Origin: Bdellovibrionaceae bacterium UBA6502
Lineage (GTDB): Bacteria; Bdellovibrionota; Bdellovibrionia; Bdellovibrionales; UBA840
Direction of reading: 5' to 3'
Length of the DNA stretch: 64,000 nucleotides
Assembly: GCA_002436415.1 (NCBI GenBank)
Contig: DJMA01000052.1
Coordinates: 1 to 64,000 of the forward strand
Shown here: piece by piece, positions 1 to 8,123 of the stretch
Layout of the letters: the number at the start of each line of letters is the position of its first letter
Numbering within the stretch: the stretch's first letter is position 1
Made by a program: the position numbers and the translations under genes
The notes under the pieces: model-generated
Databases searched by the model: none
What the model saw: only the letters and a program-made list of their open reading frames with translations
Told to the model about the DNA's origin: nothing

Positions 1-1
1 G

Positions 2-82
2 TTTGTGTCTGCCACTTTTGATTTGTTGCGTTACCCCTTAGGCCGGGAAGAACCGTTGTTACTTTTTAAACTTTTTCTGTAA
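2..82 (+). CDS. Possible C-terminal end of a gene starting before the window
   Basis: One plus-strand frame is open from the window edge for 26 codons and ends in TAA at 80-82; the other two plus frames stop earlier. The visible peptide (…TFDLLRYPLGREEPLLLF…) is not recognised. Its last 17 bases would overlap the 3' end of tcdA tail to tail, as other convergent pairs here do by 4 bases. The stretch is too short to separate a real gene end from chance. Confidence 0.22.
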   Translation, partial: FVSATFDLLRYPLGREEPLLLFKLFL

Positions 83-836
83 TCAAGCGATTTGCTTCGT
101 GAACCATTCTGAACCCAAAGCTACCAGTAAGGTGAGTGATTGCTCCGAATCCACTTGCGCAATCTAGTTTGGTAGAATCCATTTGGGTTTTATCTAGAGT
201 CACACAACCATCTCCTGTTGGGTAGATGGCTTGTTCAGTGGAGAAAACGCAAGGAATGTTAAAATTGCTTCCATTGGTTTTAAACGAGAAATCTTGGCGA
301 AGTTTTTTTCTCAATTTGGCGAGTAGAGGGTCGCCTGATGTTTTCGATAAATCTTTGATTTCAATCTTACCAGGATCTAGCTTTCCACCGGCGCCACCAC
401 AGGTAATGACTTTGATCTCGCGTTTTTTACATTCAGCGAGAAGGAGACATTTGTTTTTTAGGCTATCGATGCAGTCTAAAACTAAGTCCGTGTCCTTAGA
501 TAGAATTTCGTCAACAGAATCACTAGTAAAGAAATCAAACTTAAAATCGACTTTGCAGTTCGGGTTGATGTCTTCAATTCTCTTTTTTAATTCTTCGCCT
601 TTGGTTTTTCCCACGCTGGAACCAAGGGCTTGTAGTTGGCGATTAATATTGGATTCACAAATGTCATCCATATCTACTAAACATATATTAAGGTAACCCG
701 TTCTCGCTAAGGCTTCCACCGCCCAAGAACCGACTCCACCAAGTCCTACTATCGTGACCTTTGCGTTTTGAATTTTTTGGAAGGCTTCTATTCCGTATAA
801 TCTACGAATTCCACCGAAACGAAAATCAAAATCCAT
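66..836 (-). CDS. tcdA: tRNA threonylcarbamoyladenosine dehydratase TcdA
   Basis: ThiF/MoeB/E1-like enzyme of 256 residues, the usual TcdA length. The family uses ATP to cyclise N6-threonylcarbamoyladenosine at tRNA position 37 to its cyclic form (ct6A). Visible features are the N-terminal RFGGIRRLYG segment, the nucleotide-binding GLGGVGS loop at residues 31-37, the acidic LVDMDDI stretch at 53-59 followed by the NINRQ motif that contacts ATP, and the C-terminal LDCASGFGAITHLTGSFGF segment typical of TcdA rather than of sulfur-carrier ThiF or MoeB proteins. The paired zinc-binding CxxC motifs of MoeB are absent. It is transcribed divergently from the reductase-like gene that follows. No CsdA/CsdE partner is in the window. 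Confidence 0.93.
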   Translation of the reverse strand: MDFDFRFGGIRRLYGIEAFQKIQNAKVTIVGLGGVGSWAVEALARTGYLNICLVDMDDICESNINRQLQALGSSVGKTKGEELKKRIEDINPNCKVDFKFDFFTSDSVDEILSKDTDLVLDCIDSLKNKCLLLAECKKREIKVITCGGAGGKLDPGKIEIKDLSKTSGDPLLAKLRKKLRQDFSFKTNGSNFNIPCVFSTEQAIYPTGDGCVTLDKTQMDSTKLDCASGFGAITHLTGSFGFRMVHEANRLITEKV

Positions 837-944
837 GGCGAGAAATTTAGCACTTTTCTTTGGAAATCTCCATGAAATAGAGCCTTTTCCTTTACATTAT
901 GGGAAAGTTTACCCAGTATCATGAGGAAATCAAAGGAGCTTAAT

Positions 945-1703
945 TTGATCTATGTGATTGGAAAAGGACGTATCGGAACCGCTTTGTCGTTAGCTGAGCC
1001 AAGTTTAAAGTTAATTGGTAGAGATTATGATTTAGGGGATTTGCGTGAGCTGGCTAGCGAGGACTTAATTTTTGTTTGTACCAGAAACGACTCTTTGCAA
1101 TCGATCTTAGATGCTATCCCGTCCTCTTCGCATAAAAATGTAGTTCTAGTACAAAATGGAATGTTGAGCCCTTTTATAGATGGCTTAGAAAACCCCATTG
1201 CAGGTAGAGCTATATTGTATTTTGCAGTTTCTAAAAAGGGAGAAATGCCAAAACCAGGTGGAAACACATTGGTTTGTGGAACAAAGGCTGAGGCTATCGC
1301 AGAGTTTTTTAAATCTGTGAACATCCCTGTTGAAATTGTTAGTAAAGAAGAGCTTGCAAAGGTAGAAATGGAGAAGCTCCTTTGGAATTCTGTTATGGGT
1401 TTAATGGGCGAAGTGTATTCAGAAAAGGTTGATCAGAGCTTGGAGCGCTGGGGTGAAGTAGAAGAAGTTATTAGTGAGCTCTTACCGGTAATCAAAGAAG
1501 ATGCAGGAATTGCATTTGATCAAGAGAGACTTTTAAATTCGTTAAAAAATTACTCAAAAGAAGTTTCTCATTTCGAAGCTCGAATTAAAGAATGGGAATG
1601 GCGAAACCAATGGTTTTTTGATGCAATAAAGCGAACAGGTAGAAGCGCCGAAAAATGGTTTGCACTTCATAAGAAGACATCTTTTGCGGATCGACTTATT
1701 TAA
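945..1703 (+). CDS. Ketopantoate-reductase-like NAD(P)-binding protein
   Basis: Rossmann-fold dehydrogenase of 252 residues from the TTG at 945. That TTG has a strong ribosome site (AAAGGAG, six bases before) and makes the protein begin MIYVIGKGRIG, so the nucleotide loop sits at the extreme N terminus as usual. An in-frame ATG at 921 would add eight residues but has no clear ribosome site. A QNG motif (residues 70-72) and a KLLWN motif (144-148) match the conserved NG and KxxxN catalytic/substrate features of the PanE/ApbA ketopantoate reductase family. Overall similarity looks low, so the substrate is uncertain; the pan operon at 23.6-28.2 kb carries its own candidate reductase. It stands alone and is divergent from tcdA. 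Confidence 0.6.
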   Translation: MIYVIGKGRIGTALSLAEPSLKLIGRDYDLGDLRELASEDLIFVCTRNDSLQSILDAIPSSSHKNVVLVQNGMLSPFIDGLENPIAGRAILYFAVSKKGEMPKPGGNTLVCGTKAEAIAEFFKSVNIPVEIVSKEELAKVEMEKLLWNSVMGLMGEVYSEKVDQSLERWGEVEEVISELLPVIKEDAGIAFDQERLLNSLKNYSKEVSHFEARIKEWEWRNQWFFDAIKRTGRSAEKWFALHKKTSFADRLI

Positions 1704-1888
1704 TTGTTCCAAATTATATTTTAAAACAATAGTGCAAGCTAGCTTCTAAAGCTTGTTGAGTAATTTAAGGTAATTTAGAGCTTCTCGTGAGTTTCTTCTC
1801 TAAGTTATGGAGAAAAATAGTCCTAAGATTATTCTCCAATACTCATTAAAGAAATAGTGGAAAAGTTTTTGTATGGGAATGGATTAGC

Positions 1889-2500
1889 CTACGAATACTC
1901 ATAGTTAAAGCTAATTGAGATTCGATCGTCTTCAGATTGGTTCGCTGGGACTTCGTGCCTTAGATAAGATTCAAAAAGAACTAAGTCTCCGTCTTTGGCA
2001 TTGATGGAGACAAAACTTTGCATCTCTTCAGGAAGATCATCTGATTTGGCAGGAGTATTCATTTGCATAATTAGTCTAGGGTCTTCGAACTTAATTCCAG
2101 GACTGTCTTCAGGCATTTGCAAATAAAAAGTTCCGCTAAGTATGGAATTAGGGTGAATGTGTCCTGAGTGGTGGGTTCCGGTTGGCATAATGTTCACCCA
2201 ACAGTTTGACATTTTTAAAGTTCCTTCCTCAATGTCATATCCCAAGGCCTCTACGTAGTCTTCAACAGCTTGATCGATTAGGTTTTCTAAATCTGCAAAT
2301 GAGCTCGAGAATTCCTGAAGGCGGTTGTAAGACGAATAACTTGTATAGCCGCCAAAATAACGCTCTTCTGACCACTCCAAACCAACTTCGTCGATTTCTG
2401 CAATTTTTAGTGTGTCACTTAGGAGTGAGTTCACTAAATTTTGAGAGGGTTTAAGAGAAGAATGAAAAATTTGAGTCGGAAAAATTGTACGTATCGCCAT
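1889..2500 (-). CDS. Putative 2OG-Fe(II) oxygenase (TIGR02466-like)
   Basis: A 203-residue protein resembling the small non-haem iron oxygenase family annotated as TIGR02466 / 2OG-FeII_Oxy_5. The diagnostic block is SNCWVNIMPTG…HSGHIHPNSILSGTFYLQ (residues 98-127), with the HxHPxS…SG motif, followed by a C-terminal RHEVPAN…RISISFNY block that would supply the distal iron histidine (His182) and the co-substrate arginine (about Arg193). Members often hydroxylate proteins or small molecules, but their substrates are mostly unknown, and nothing nearby identifies this one. Monocistronic, facing the cupin gene at 2577 divergently. Confidence 0.75.
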   Translation of the reverse strand: MAIRTIFPTQIFHSSLKPSQNLVNSLLSDTLKIAEIDEVGLEWSEERYFGGYTSYSSYNRLQEFSSSFADLENLIDQAVEDYVEALGYDIEEGTLKMSNCWVNIMPTGTHHSGHIHPNSILSGTFYLQMPEDSPGIKFEDPRLIMQMNTPAKSDDLPEEMQSFVSINAKDGDLVLFESYLRHEVPANQSEDDRISISFNYEYS

Positions 2501-2576
2501 GAGTAAAGCATTACTTCAGGGAGGACTTTCTGAGAAGATTTATTTTTAGCATCTATATTTTTTTCTGGGGGAAGCA

Positions 2577-2930
2577 ATGTTTGATTTTAGACAGCTATTA
2601 GGGGCAAATAACGAATATTATTCAGAAATCAGGAATTTAGATCCTGAAAACAAATGTCCAAATTTATTGTTCCACCAAGAAAAATTACAAGTAGGTAGAC
2701 GTTCCAGTCGGTCTCACTATCATTCTAAAAAACAAGAATGCATATTTATAATTTCAGGAGAGCTTAGTGTTATTGAGGGGCAAGAAAAGCACTGCTTAAA
2801 GGCTGGTGAATCTTACTCTTTTCCTCCCTCGAAGACCGCGCATTATTTAAAAAATGAAGGAATCAAAGAAGCAGTGTATTTGAGTGTGGCTACTGATTTT
2901 AAAGGAGACCAAACAGAGTTTTTGGACTAA
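2577..2930 (+). CDS. Small single-domain cupin protein
   Basis: A 117-residue protein with one conserved barrel. Motif 1 gives His47, His49 and Glu54 (HYHSKKQE) and motif 2 gives Pro84 and His89 (FPPSKTAHY), the usual metal-binding set of cupins. GELSVIEGQEKHCLKAGESYSF is a typical cupin hinge. This architecture resembles mannose-6-phosphate isomerase C-terminal-like or sugar-binding cupins, but the substrate cannot be read from sequence. The ribosome site GGGGGAAGC sits just before the ATG. The last four bases overlap the end of the convergent tatD-type gene. Confidence 0.75.
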   Translation: MFDFRQLLGANNEYYSEIRNLDPENKCPNLLFHQEKLQVGRRSSRSHYHSKKQECIFIISGELSVIEGQEKHCLKAGESYSFPPSKTAHYLKNEGIKEAVYLSVATDFKGDQTEFLD

Positions 2931-3703
2931 GCGAAAAGCGATTGGAAGTTTTCGTTAGATCCTTGAATGATTTTTTCGGGTGATTTTCCATTGATTTCTG
3001 AAATGCATTTTGCGACCTCAAAAACAGCCCATGGCATATTGTATTTTTCTGACCAATCAGGAGGGGCTTGATCTGGACTATCTGTTTCGATTAACAAATG
3101 TTGCAAAGAAATTTCTTTAGCAACTCTACGAATTCTTTTTGCTTTTGGATTGCACACGCCGCTACTTATTGAAATGAAAAAACCTAGTTCAATGAGCGCT
3201 TGAGCTTCTTCCCAAGATCCACTAAAGCTGTGAATGATCCCCGTAAACTTTTTGTTTTTCGATTTTAAGATCTTTATTCCTCTGCCGAGATTGCGAACAA
3301 AATGCAATACCAATGCCTTTTTTGAATAAAAATGTAAATCGAGGTGTTTGTTAAAATACTCTTCTTGAAGTTTTTCTGATTCAGAAAATTGAGTCCGTAA
3401 ATCAAGGCCGGTTTCGCCTATTGCATCTATTTGATCAATATTTTCTTTTAAATAGTCAAATTCTAATTGCAGTCTTTCTTCGGAGTCTTTTTGTGCATCA
3501 ACCCAGTAGGGGTGAAGGCCCCAAGCCATTTTAAAATTTGGGTTTATAGTCTTAAGTTTAAGTTGCCGAAGCCATTCTTCCTTGCAGAAACCAGCGTTTA
3601 GAAAAGAAGTGATAGATTGCTCTTTCATTTTGTCGAGGATTTCGAGCCTTTGGTCCCATATTCTTAGGTCCGTTAAATGTAAATGTGTATCAATCACGTT
3701 CAT
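2927..3703 (-). CDS. TatD-family metal-dependent hydrolase
   Basis: A 258-residue TIM-barrel amidohydrolase of the TatD/YcfH deoxyribonuclease family. The metal ligands are in their standard places: HxH at residues 7-9, GETGLD with Glu97, His134 in VLHFVRN, His158 in IIHSFSG and Asp208 in ETDSPD. Family members act as magnesium-dependent 3'-5' exonucleases or D-aminoacyl-tRNA hydrolase-like enzymes; the exact activity of this paralogue is not determinable. It converges on the cupin gene, and the CTAA at 2927-2930 provides both stop codons. Confidence 0.88.
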   Translation of the reverse strand: MNVIDTHLHLTDLRIWDQRLEILDKMKEQSITSFLNAGFCKEEWLRQLKLKTINPNFKMAWGLHPYWVDAQKDSEERLQLEFDYLKENIDQIDAIGETGLDLRTQFSESEKLQEEYFNKHLDLHFYSKKALVLHFVRNLGRGIKILKSKNKKFTGIIHSFSGSWEEAQALIELGFFISISSGVCNPKAKRIRRVAKEISLQHLLIETDSPDQAPPDWSEKYNMPWAVFEVAKCISEINGKSPEKIIQGSNENFQSLFA

Positions 3704-3896
3704 CTTTAAAATTCTAGAGCATTTGACAAAATGAGCAAGACTGCAAAGGAGCTAATTTGTCTAGTTTCTTGATTGAATGGCCAAAGGTCTAGTAATGCTT
3801 TTGTTGTTTTAAACGAGCTTTGTTATTTGTGTGTTAACCAAGTGTTTAAAAACTTAAAGCCAAAGTCCAGTCTTCGATTTGTAAAGGACTAGAATC

Positions 3897-3924
3897 TCAA
3901 GAACAAATAATAAATCTCCGATAA
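3897..3924 (+). promoter_or_regulatory. FliA (sigma-28)-like promoter of motAB
   Basis: The -10 element TCCGATAA (3917-3924) matches seven of eight bases of the sigma-28 consensus GCCGATAA. A weaker -35 element, TCAAGAAC (3897-3904; consensus TAAAGTTT), lies 12 bases before it. The predicted transcript would begin about 25 bases before motA, with the ribosome site AGGAGA inside the leader. Flagellar motor genes are classic sigma-28 targets, which supports the call. The -35 match is modest. Confidence 0.55.
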
Positions 3925-3956
3925 ATAATTGAAGTATCAAGATTAGGAGATGATCG

Positions 3957-4721
3957 ATGGATATAGCAACGGTTATAGGCTTAGTAGGCTCATTCGGGAT
4001 TGTAGGAGCGGCGATTGTTTTAGGAGGTGACCCTCTTATTTTCGTGAATATTCCTTCCCTTTTAATTGTTTGTTTAGGTTCCGTTTTTGTTGTGATGATG
4101 AAGTTTAGCCTTGCTGGTACGATCGCTTCTTTTAAATTGGCTGGAAAAGCCTTTATGTTCAAACTTGAAACTCCTGAAGAGTTAATTGAAAAGTCTATTG
4201 AGTTAGCTGCTGCTGTTAAAAAAGGTGGAATCTTAGCTCTAGAAAATATCTTGGTTGAGAATGAGTTTATGAGCCGTGGTGTAAATATGCTCGTTGATGG
4301 TTACGACGGTGCAGTTGTAAAAGATATTTTAAAAACGGAACGCTCACGAACCCAATCTCGTCACTCAGAAGGCCAGCGGTTTTTCTCGGCCATGACTGAT
4401 GTTGGCCCGGCAATGGGTATGATTGGAACACTTGTTGGACTGGTACAGATGTTATCAAATATGAGTGACCCAAAGTCTATTGGACCAGCGATGGCCGTTG
4501 CACTTTTAACAACTCTTTATGGTGCGATGATGGCCAATATGATTACGGCTCCAATTGGCGATAAGCTAACCATGAGAAGTGGTGAAGAAGAAAGAAATCA
4601 ATCATTAATTATCGATGCCATTAGTTGTATCGAAGCGGGTTTGCATCCAAATATTGTTCGCGATGCACTACAAAACTATATTCCACGTAGCGAAAGAAAA
4701 ACGGAAGATATAGCCGCTTAA
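3957..4721 (+). CDS. motA: Flagellar stator protein MotA, PomA-like
   Basis: A 254-residue inner-membrane protein with four transmembrane segments: two near the N terminus (about 5-22 and 30-50), then a cytoplasmic loop, then two around 150-205. It begins MDIATVIGLVGSFGIVGAAIVLGG and contains GKAFMF, PAMGMIGTLVGLV and DPKSIGPAMAVALLTTLYGA, which closely follow Vibrio PomA, the sodium-channel version of MotA. It forms the ion channel with the MotB product encoded 16 bases downstream and pushes on the rotor protein FliG. Ribosome site AGGAG precedes the ATG; a FliA-like promoter lies upstream. Confidence 0.93.
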   Translation: MDIATVIGLVGSFGIVGAAIVLGGDPLIFVNIPSLLIVCLGSVFVVMMKFSLAGTIASFKLAGKAFMFKLETPEELIEKSIELAAAVKKGGILALENILVENEFMSRGVNMLVDGYDGAVVKDILKTERSRTQSRHSEGQRFFSAMTDVGPAMGMIGTLVGLVQMLSNMSDPKSIGPAMAVALLTTLYGAMMANMITAPIGDKLTMRSGEEERNQSLIIDAISCIEAGLHPNIVRDALQNYIPRSERKTEDIAA

Positions 4722-4737
4722 TAAGGGGGAGATTCTC

Positions 4738-5583
4738 ATGTCTGATGAAGAAGAAGAATGCGACTGCCCCGCGGGGGCCCCGGGATGGCTTGCGACTTTT
4801 GCAGATCTTATGTCACTGCTAATGTGTTTCTTTGTACTTTTACTTTCTTTTGCTGAAATGAACGTACCAAAGTTTAAACAAGCCAGTGGTTCACTAAAAA
4901 ATGCTTTTGGAATCCAAAGAGTGGTAATTGCGGACGCGATTCCAATGGGTAATAGCACAATCATGACTGAGTTTTCTCCAGGAAAGCCAGACCTTGTGCA
5001 GTTTGATACTTTGGCTCAAGATTTTCAGATCAATGTTCCAACTCTAGATGAATTTGAAGAAAAGAAGGAAGAGGAAGAGCAAAAAATTGTTGATGAAAAA
5101 GCACAGGAGTTAGAGCAAGCATTACAGGAAGACATTGCTAAAGGAAATATTGAGCTGGAAAAACAAGGTAAAAACGTTGTTTTAAGAGTAAAGGAACAAG
5201 CTAGTTTTCCCTCTGGTTCTGATAAGTTTCAAAAGCAATTCATTCCAAGCTTGCAAAAGATCATGAAAGCTCTAAAGAAAGTGAAGGGCAAAATTACTGT
5301 TGCCGGGCACACTGATGATGTTCCAATACAATCAAAAAAATTCCGATCTAACTGGGATTTATCTAGTAGTCGTGCTGTAACCGTTACTCAAGCTTTCATA
5401 AAATATGGGAAAATGCCCGCAGAAAGATTTGAAGTAAGAGGACACGCTGATACACAGCCTCTAGTAAAAAATAGAGATGCTGAATCAAGAGCTAAGAATC
5501 GTCGAGTGGAAATCATTATTGGCATGGACTCTAAAGAGCTTCTTGGAAAAATGGTGGAAGCAGGCTACCTGAAAGAGCTATAA
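4738..5583 (+). CDS. motB: Flagellar stator protein MotB, PomB-like
   Basis: A 281-residue stator partner: a short acidic N terminus with CDC, one transmembrane helix (about 18-40) carrying the ion-binding Asp23 in the FADLMSLLMCFFVLLLSF segment, a charged linker (about 100-150), and an OmpA-type peptidoglycan-binding domain (about 155-275) with GHTDDVP and NRRVEI motifs. The N-terminal block and FPSGSDKF segment are closest to Vibrio PomB. It anchors the stator to the cell wall while passing ions. The ribosome site AAGGGGGAGA lies shortly before the ATG. The gene is cotranscribed with motA; no clear terminator follows. Confidence 0.93.
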   Translation: MSDEEEECDCPAGAPGWLATFADLMSLLMCFFVLLLSFAEMNVPKFKQASGSLKNAFGIQRVVIADAIPMGNSTIMTEFSPGKPDLVQFDTLAQDFQINVPTLDEFEEKKEEEEQKIVDEKAQELEQALQEDIAKGNIELEKQGKNVVLRVKEQASFPSGSDKFQKQFIPSLQKIMKALKKVKGKITVAGHTDDVPIQSKKFRSNWDLSSSRAVTVTQAFIKYGKMPAERFEVRGHADTQPLVKNRDAESRAKNRRVEIIIGMDSKELLGKMVEAGYLKEL

Positions 5584-6060
5584 AGTTCATTGCTACAATT
5601 TAAACTAGTTAAAAGATCAAAAAGAACAAAGACACTAACTCTGTAAGCTTTCAGTTTGGCTTTTTCTTAAAATCGAGAAATTAAAGCTGTCACTAAAGCA
5701 CATCATAGATTTGGAGTTAATTATAGACTAGGTTTTTTATCTTTGTTTTGTTCCCAGCCAGGTGAAGTTAGGGGCCCATAGCCAGTTACAAACAAATTTA
5801 TGAAGACTAAAAAAAGGTCTCTTTAATTGCGGATTGGTTTTAGTATCTACAACAAAACATAGATTTAATTGAAATCATGCGACTTATTATTTTACATGTG
5901 AGAAATATAAATGAGGATTTCAAGCTTTATAAGCTTACTAGCTCCGAAATTAGGAAGGCCATTTTTTGAAGTTTACGAATTGACGAAAAATTTCTAGAAA
6001 TTGCCCCTATGCGCCTGCAGCTTTTTGAATCAGTTTTTAAATGAAATGATTTTTTTTGAT
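5584..6060. other. 477-base intergenic region, nothing convincing
   Basis: The region lies between the end of motB and the end of the convergent receiver gene. It is AT-rich with stop codons in all frames. I saw only weak inverted repeats, for example AAGCTT-TAT-AAGCTT near 5922-5936, and no terminator with a proper U-tract. A 31-codon frame from 5877 has no ribosome site and was not called. Confidence 0.6.
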
Positions 6061-6438
6061 TTATGCTGCTGATTTGAAGTGGTTCAACTTCTCTAGAAAT
6101 TCAACTCGATCGATGGGCTTTTTTAAAGTGTCACTTGCTCCAAGGCTTGCTAAACTAAAAAAATCTTTTTTAGGAATGTCTTGATTTGAAGCGATAATGA
6201 CGGCCATATTGTCCCAAATACATTTTTGCGAAAAGCGGATTAGAAAATCCTCAACGGATACGGAGTCCATTTCAAGGGAAATTACCAAAACTTTTGGTCG
6301 AATTTCTTCAAGTTTGTTTAATGTTTCTTCCCCGTCTGTAAAGTATTGCACAGATAGGGTAGAATCAGCTAAAGAACTACGAAACTCTTCTAGGTGATTT
6401 GGATTTTCTTCGACTACAATTAAATCTAAATTTGCCAT
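6061..6438 (-). CDS. Receiver-domain protein lacking the phosphoacceptor aspartate
   Basis: A 125-residue single-domain CheY-like protein. The fold is recognisable from the acidic pair region (VVEEN, Glu10-Glu11), the beta-3 strand PKVLVISLEM, the beta-4 strand VIIAS (Ser84) and the invariant KKP lysine near the C terminus (106-108). At the end of beta-3, where a functional receiver has Asp, there is Ser54 (Asp58 is four residues later). It is therefore probably not phosphorylated in the standard way and may act as a constitutive or protein-binding pseudo-receiver. It is convergent with motB and has its own FliA-like promoter, which links it to motility. The start ATG is only eight bases after the predicted -10 element. 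Confidence 0.82.
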   Translation of the reverse strand: MANLDLIVVEENPNHLEEFRSSLADSTLSVQYFTDGEETLNKLEEIRPKVLVISLEMDSVSVEDFLIRFSQKCIWDNMAVIIASNQDIPKKDFFSLASLGASDTLKKPIDRVEFLEKLNHFKSAA

Positions 6439-6446
6439 GCAATATA

Positions 6447-6474
6447 CTATCGGTGAAGCACTTAGAAAAATTTA
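6447..6474 (-). promoter_or_regulatory. FliA-like promoter of the receiver gene
   Basis: Reading the minus strand, the -35 element TAAATTTT (6467-6474, seven of eight to TAAAGTTT) is followed after 12 bases by the -10 element ACCGATAG (6447-6454, six of eight to GCCGATAA). The predicted start of transcription is around 6440 and the start codon is at 6438, so the mRNA would be essentially leaderless. Confidence 0.55.
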
Positions 6475-6488
6475 AAGCTTAACAAAAA

Positions 6489-7832
6489 ATGGACTTAAAA
6501 ATGAAAGAAAAAAAGTTGAAATCAGATGGCCTGTCAAGAGCCTTTAAGTTAGGGAAAACAGTAGCAAAAGTAGGATTCAATCTAGCAAAAGATCGAATCC
6601 AAAACCCTAAAGGTGAAAAATTGAGCGTTAGTCCGTCTCAAATTAAGGCAGCAAAAGAAATGATTCAAACCATGGGTGAGATGAAAGGTGGACTGATGAA
6701 GATTGGTCAGATGCTTTCCATTAGTGGTGATTTGGTTTTGCCAAAAGAAATCACTCAATTGTTTACCAGTTTACAAAAAAGCTCTAGCTATATGCCGGAA
6801 GAAGATTTGATAAAATGTTTTGAACGAGAGTTCGGCAAGCTGCCGGAAGAAGTTTTTACTAGTTTTGATCGCAAACCCATTGCGGCAGCTTCTATCGGGC
6901 AAGTACATATTGCTGAACTCGCTTCGGGCAAGAAAGTGGCTGTCAAAGTTCAATACCCCAAAATTGTCAGTGCGATTAAATCTGATTTAAATCAAGTTGA
7001 CCGCATTGAAAAGCTTTTTGATATATTTGGTATACCAAAACCACAGCTAGACAATGTGCTAAATGAGGTAAAAAGAAGTTTGATCGATGAATGTGATTAC
7101 ACTTTGGAATTACAAAATATGAATAGCATTCGAGAGGATTTAAACTCTTATTTTAATGGAATTTATATTCCTAAAGCTTACCCAGAATATTCAACAAAAC
7201 ACATCATTACCACAGAGTTTGTAGAGGGTGATAGCTTTGAAGAGAGTCAAAACTATAGCCAAAGCCAGAGAGATGAATTGGGAACAATGCTGTATGAGAG
7301 TTTTCTTTTCTCGTTATTTGAAAAACGTCATTTGCATACTGATCCTCAAAATGGCAATTATATGTTTCAGCCGCAAAAAATATTTATTTTTGACTTTGGT
7401 AGTACCAAACAATTTACGGAAGAATTTGTGCAAGACTATGCAGTACTTCAATATGCTGTGGAGATTGACAACAGCAATTTATACCGACAGGTTGGAAAGA
7501 ACCTAGGCTTGATATTGGACGAAGATTCAGAAGAGTTCGTCTTAGGCCATATGAATTTAGTAAAACAAATTTATGGCCCCTTTATGAAAGAGGGAACCTA
7601 TTTTGCCCAAGGAGCAAACCCTTTTGGTGTGGTCAAAGAGTTTATTTCAAATATGGAATACAACGGTAGACCAAGTCCTAACCAGGATTTTGTGCTTTTA
7701 GACCGAGCCAATGTTGGAATTTTCTCAAAACTACAGGCGTGGAAGTCGAGAGTGAATTGGCGTGAAGGTATGAAAAAGTTTCGCGCAAAGGCATTAGAAA
7801 AAGGCCTAGACCGATATCAAATCAAAGGCTAA
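6489..7832 (+). CDS. ABC1/AarF/UbiB-family atypical kinase
   Basis: A 447-residue protein-kinase-like protein. The family hallmarks are present: the KxGQ motif (Lys71-Gln74, MKIGQM), the alanine-rich nucleotide loop AAASIGQVH (about 134-142), AVKVQYP with the ATP-binding lysine, the catalytic-loop region HTDPQNGNY and the metal-binding DFGS. Bacterial and mitochondrial members support ubiquinone synthesis through ATPase activity; a soluble form without C-terminal membrane helices, as here, is also common. The role in this organism is not defined. It is the first gene of a likely three-gene unit with the TfoX-C protein (9 bases downstream) and the permease. No strong ribosome site precedes the ATG at 6489; a second in-frame ATG is at 6501. 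Confidence 0.83.
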   Translation: MDLKMKEKKLKSDGLSRAFKLGKTVAKVGFNLAKDRIQNPKGEKLSVSPSQIKAAKEMIQTMGEMKGGLMKIGQMLSISGDLVLPKEITQLFTSLQKSSSYMPEEDLIKCFEREFGKLPEEVFTSFDRKPIAAASIGQVHIAELASGKKVAVKVQYPKIVSAIKSDLNQVDRIEKLFDIFGIPKPQLDNVLNEVKRSLIDECDYTLELQNMNSIREDLNSYFNGIYIPKAYPEYSTKHIITTEFVEGDSFEESQNYSQSQRDELGTMLYESFLFSLFEKRHLHTDPQNGNYMFQPQKIFIFDFGSTKQFTEEFVQDYAVLQYAVEIDNSNLYRQVGKNLGLILDEDSEEFVLGHMNLVKQIYGPFMKEGTYFAQGANPFGVVKEFISNMEYNGRPSPNQDFVLLDRANVGIFSKLQAWKSRVNWREGMKKFRAKALEKGLDRYQIKG

Positions 7833-7841
7833 GCTCTTAGA

Positions 7842-8123
7842 GTGATAAAAATCGAAAATGCCAGAAATATCGGTCCAATCACAGCGGCCGAGTTGAAAAT
7901 TGTGGGGCTTGATAGCCTCCAAAAACTGAGAGAAGTTGGTGCGGAAGAAGCCTTCCTGCTTGTTATCGAAAAATTCCCAGAGAGACTTAATCTAAATTTC
8001 TTATACGCTCTTTTTGGCTCTTGTAGAGAATTAGATTGGCGTGACATTTCTATTGAAGATAGAAATGCTCTGGAGCAATTTCTGGCGAAAACTAAAAAAC
8101 AATTAAAGAAGGACGTATTGTGA
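7842..8123 (+). CDS. Stand-alone TfoX C-terminal-domain protein
   Basis: A 93-residue protein starting at GTG. It matches the helix-hairpin-helix-like C-terminal domain of the competence regulator TfoX/Sxy: NIGPITAAELKIVGLDSLQKLREVGAEEAFL, then NLNFLYALFGSCRELDW. The N-terminal TfoX domain is missing, as in many stand-alone members whose function is unknown. The last four bases overlap the start of the permease gene (GTGA), so the two are probably translationally coupled. A direct role in natural competence is not supported by context. Confidence 0.8.
   Translation: MIKIENARNIGPITAAELKIVGLDSLQKLREVGAEEAFLLVIEKFPERLNLNFLYALFGSCRELDWRDISIEDRNALEQFLAKTKKQLKKDVL

Noticed and set aside
5877..5972. 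Short frame of 31 codons after motB
   Set aside because: No ribosome site, no homologue known to me, and AT-rich sequence without codon bias.
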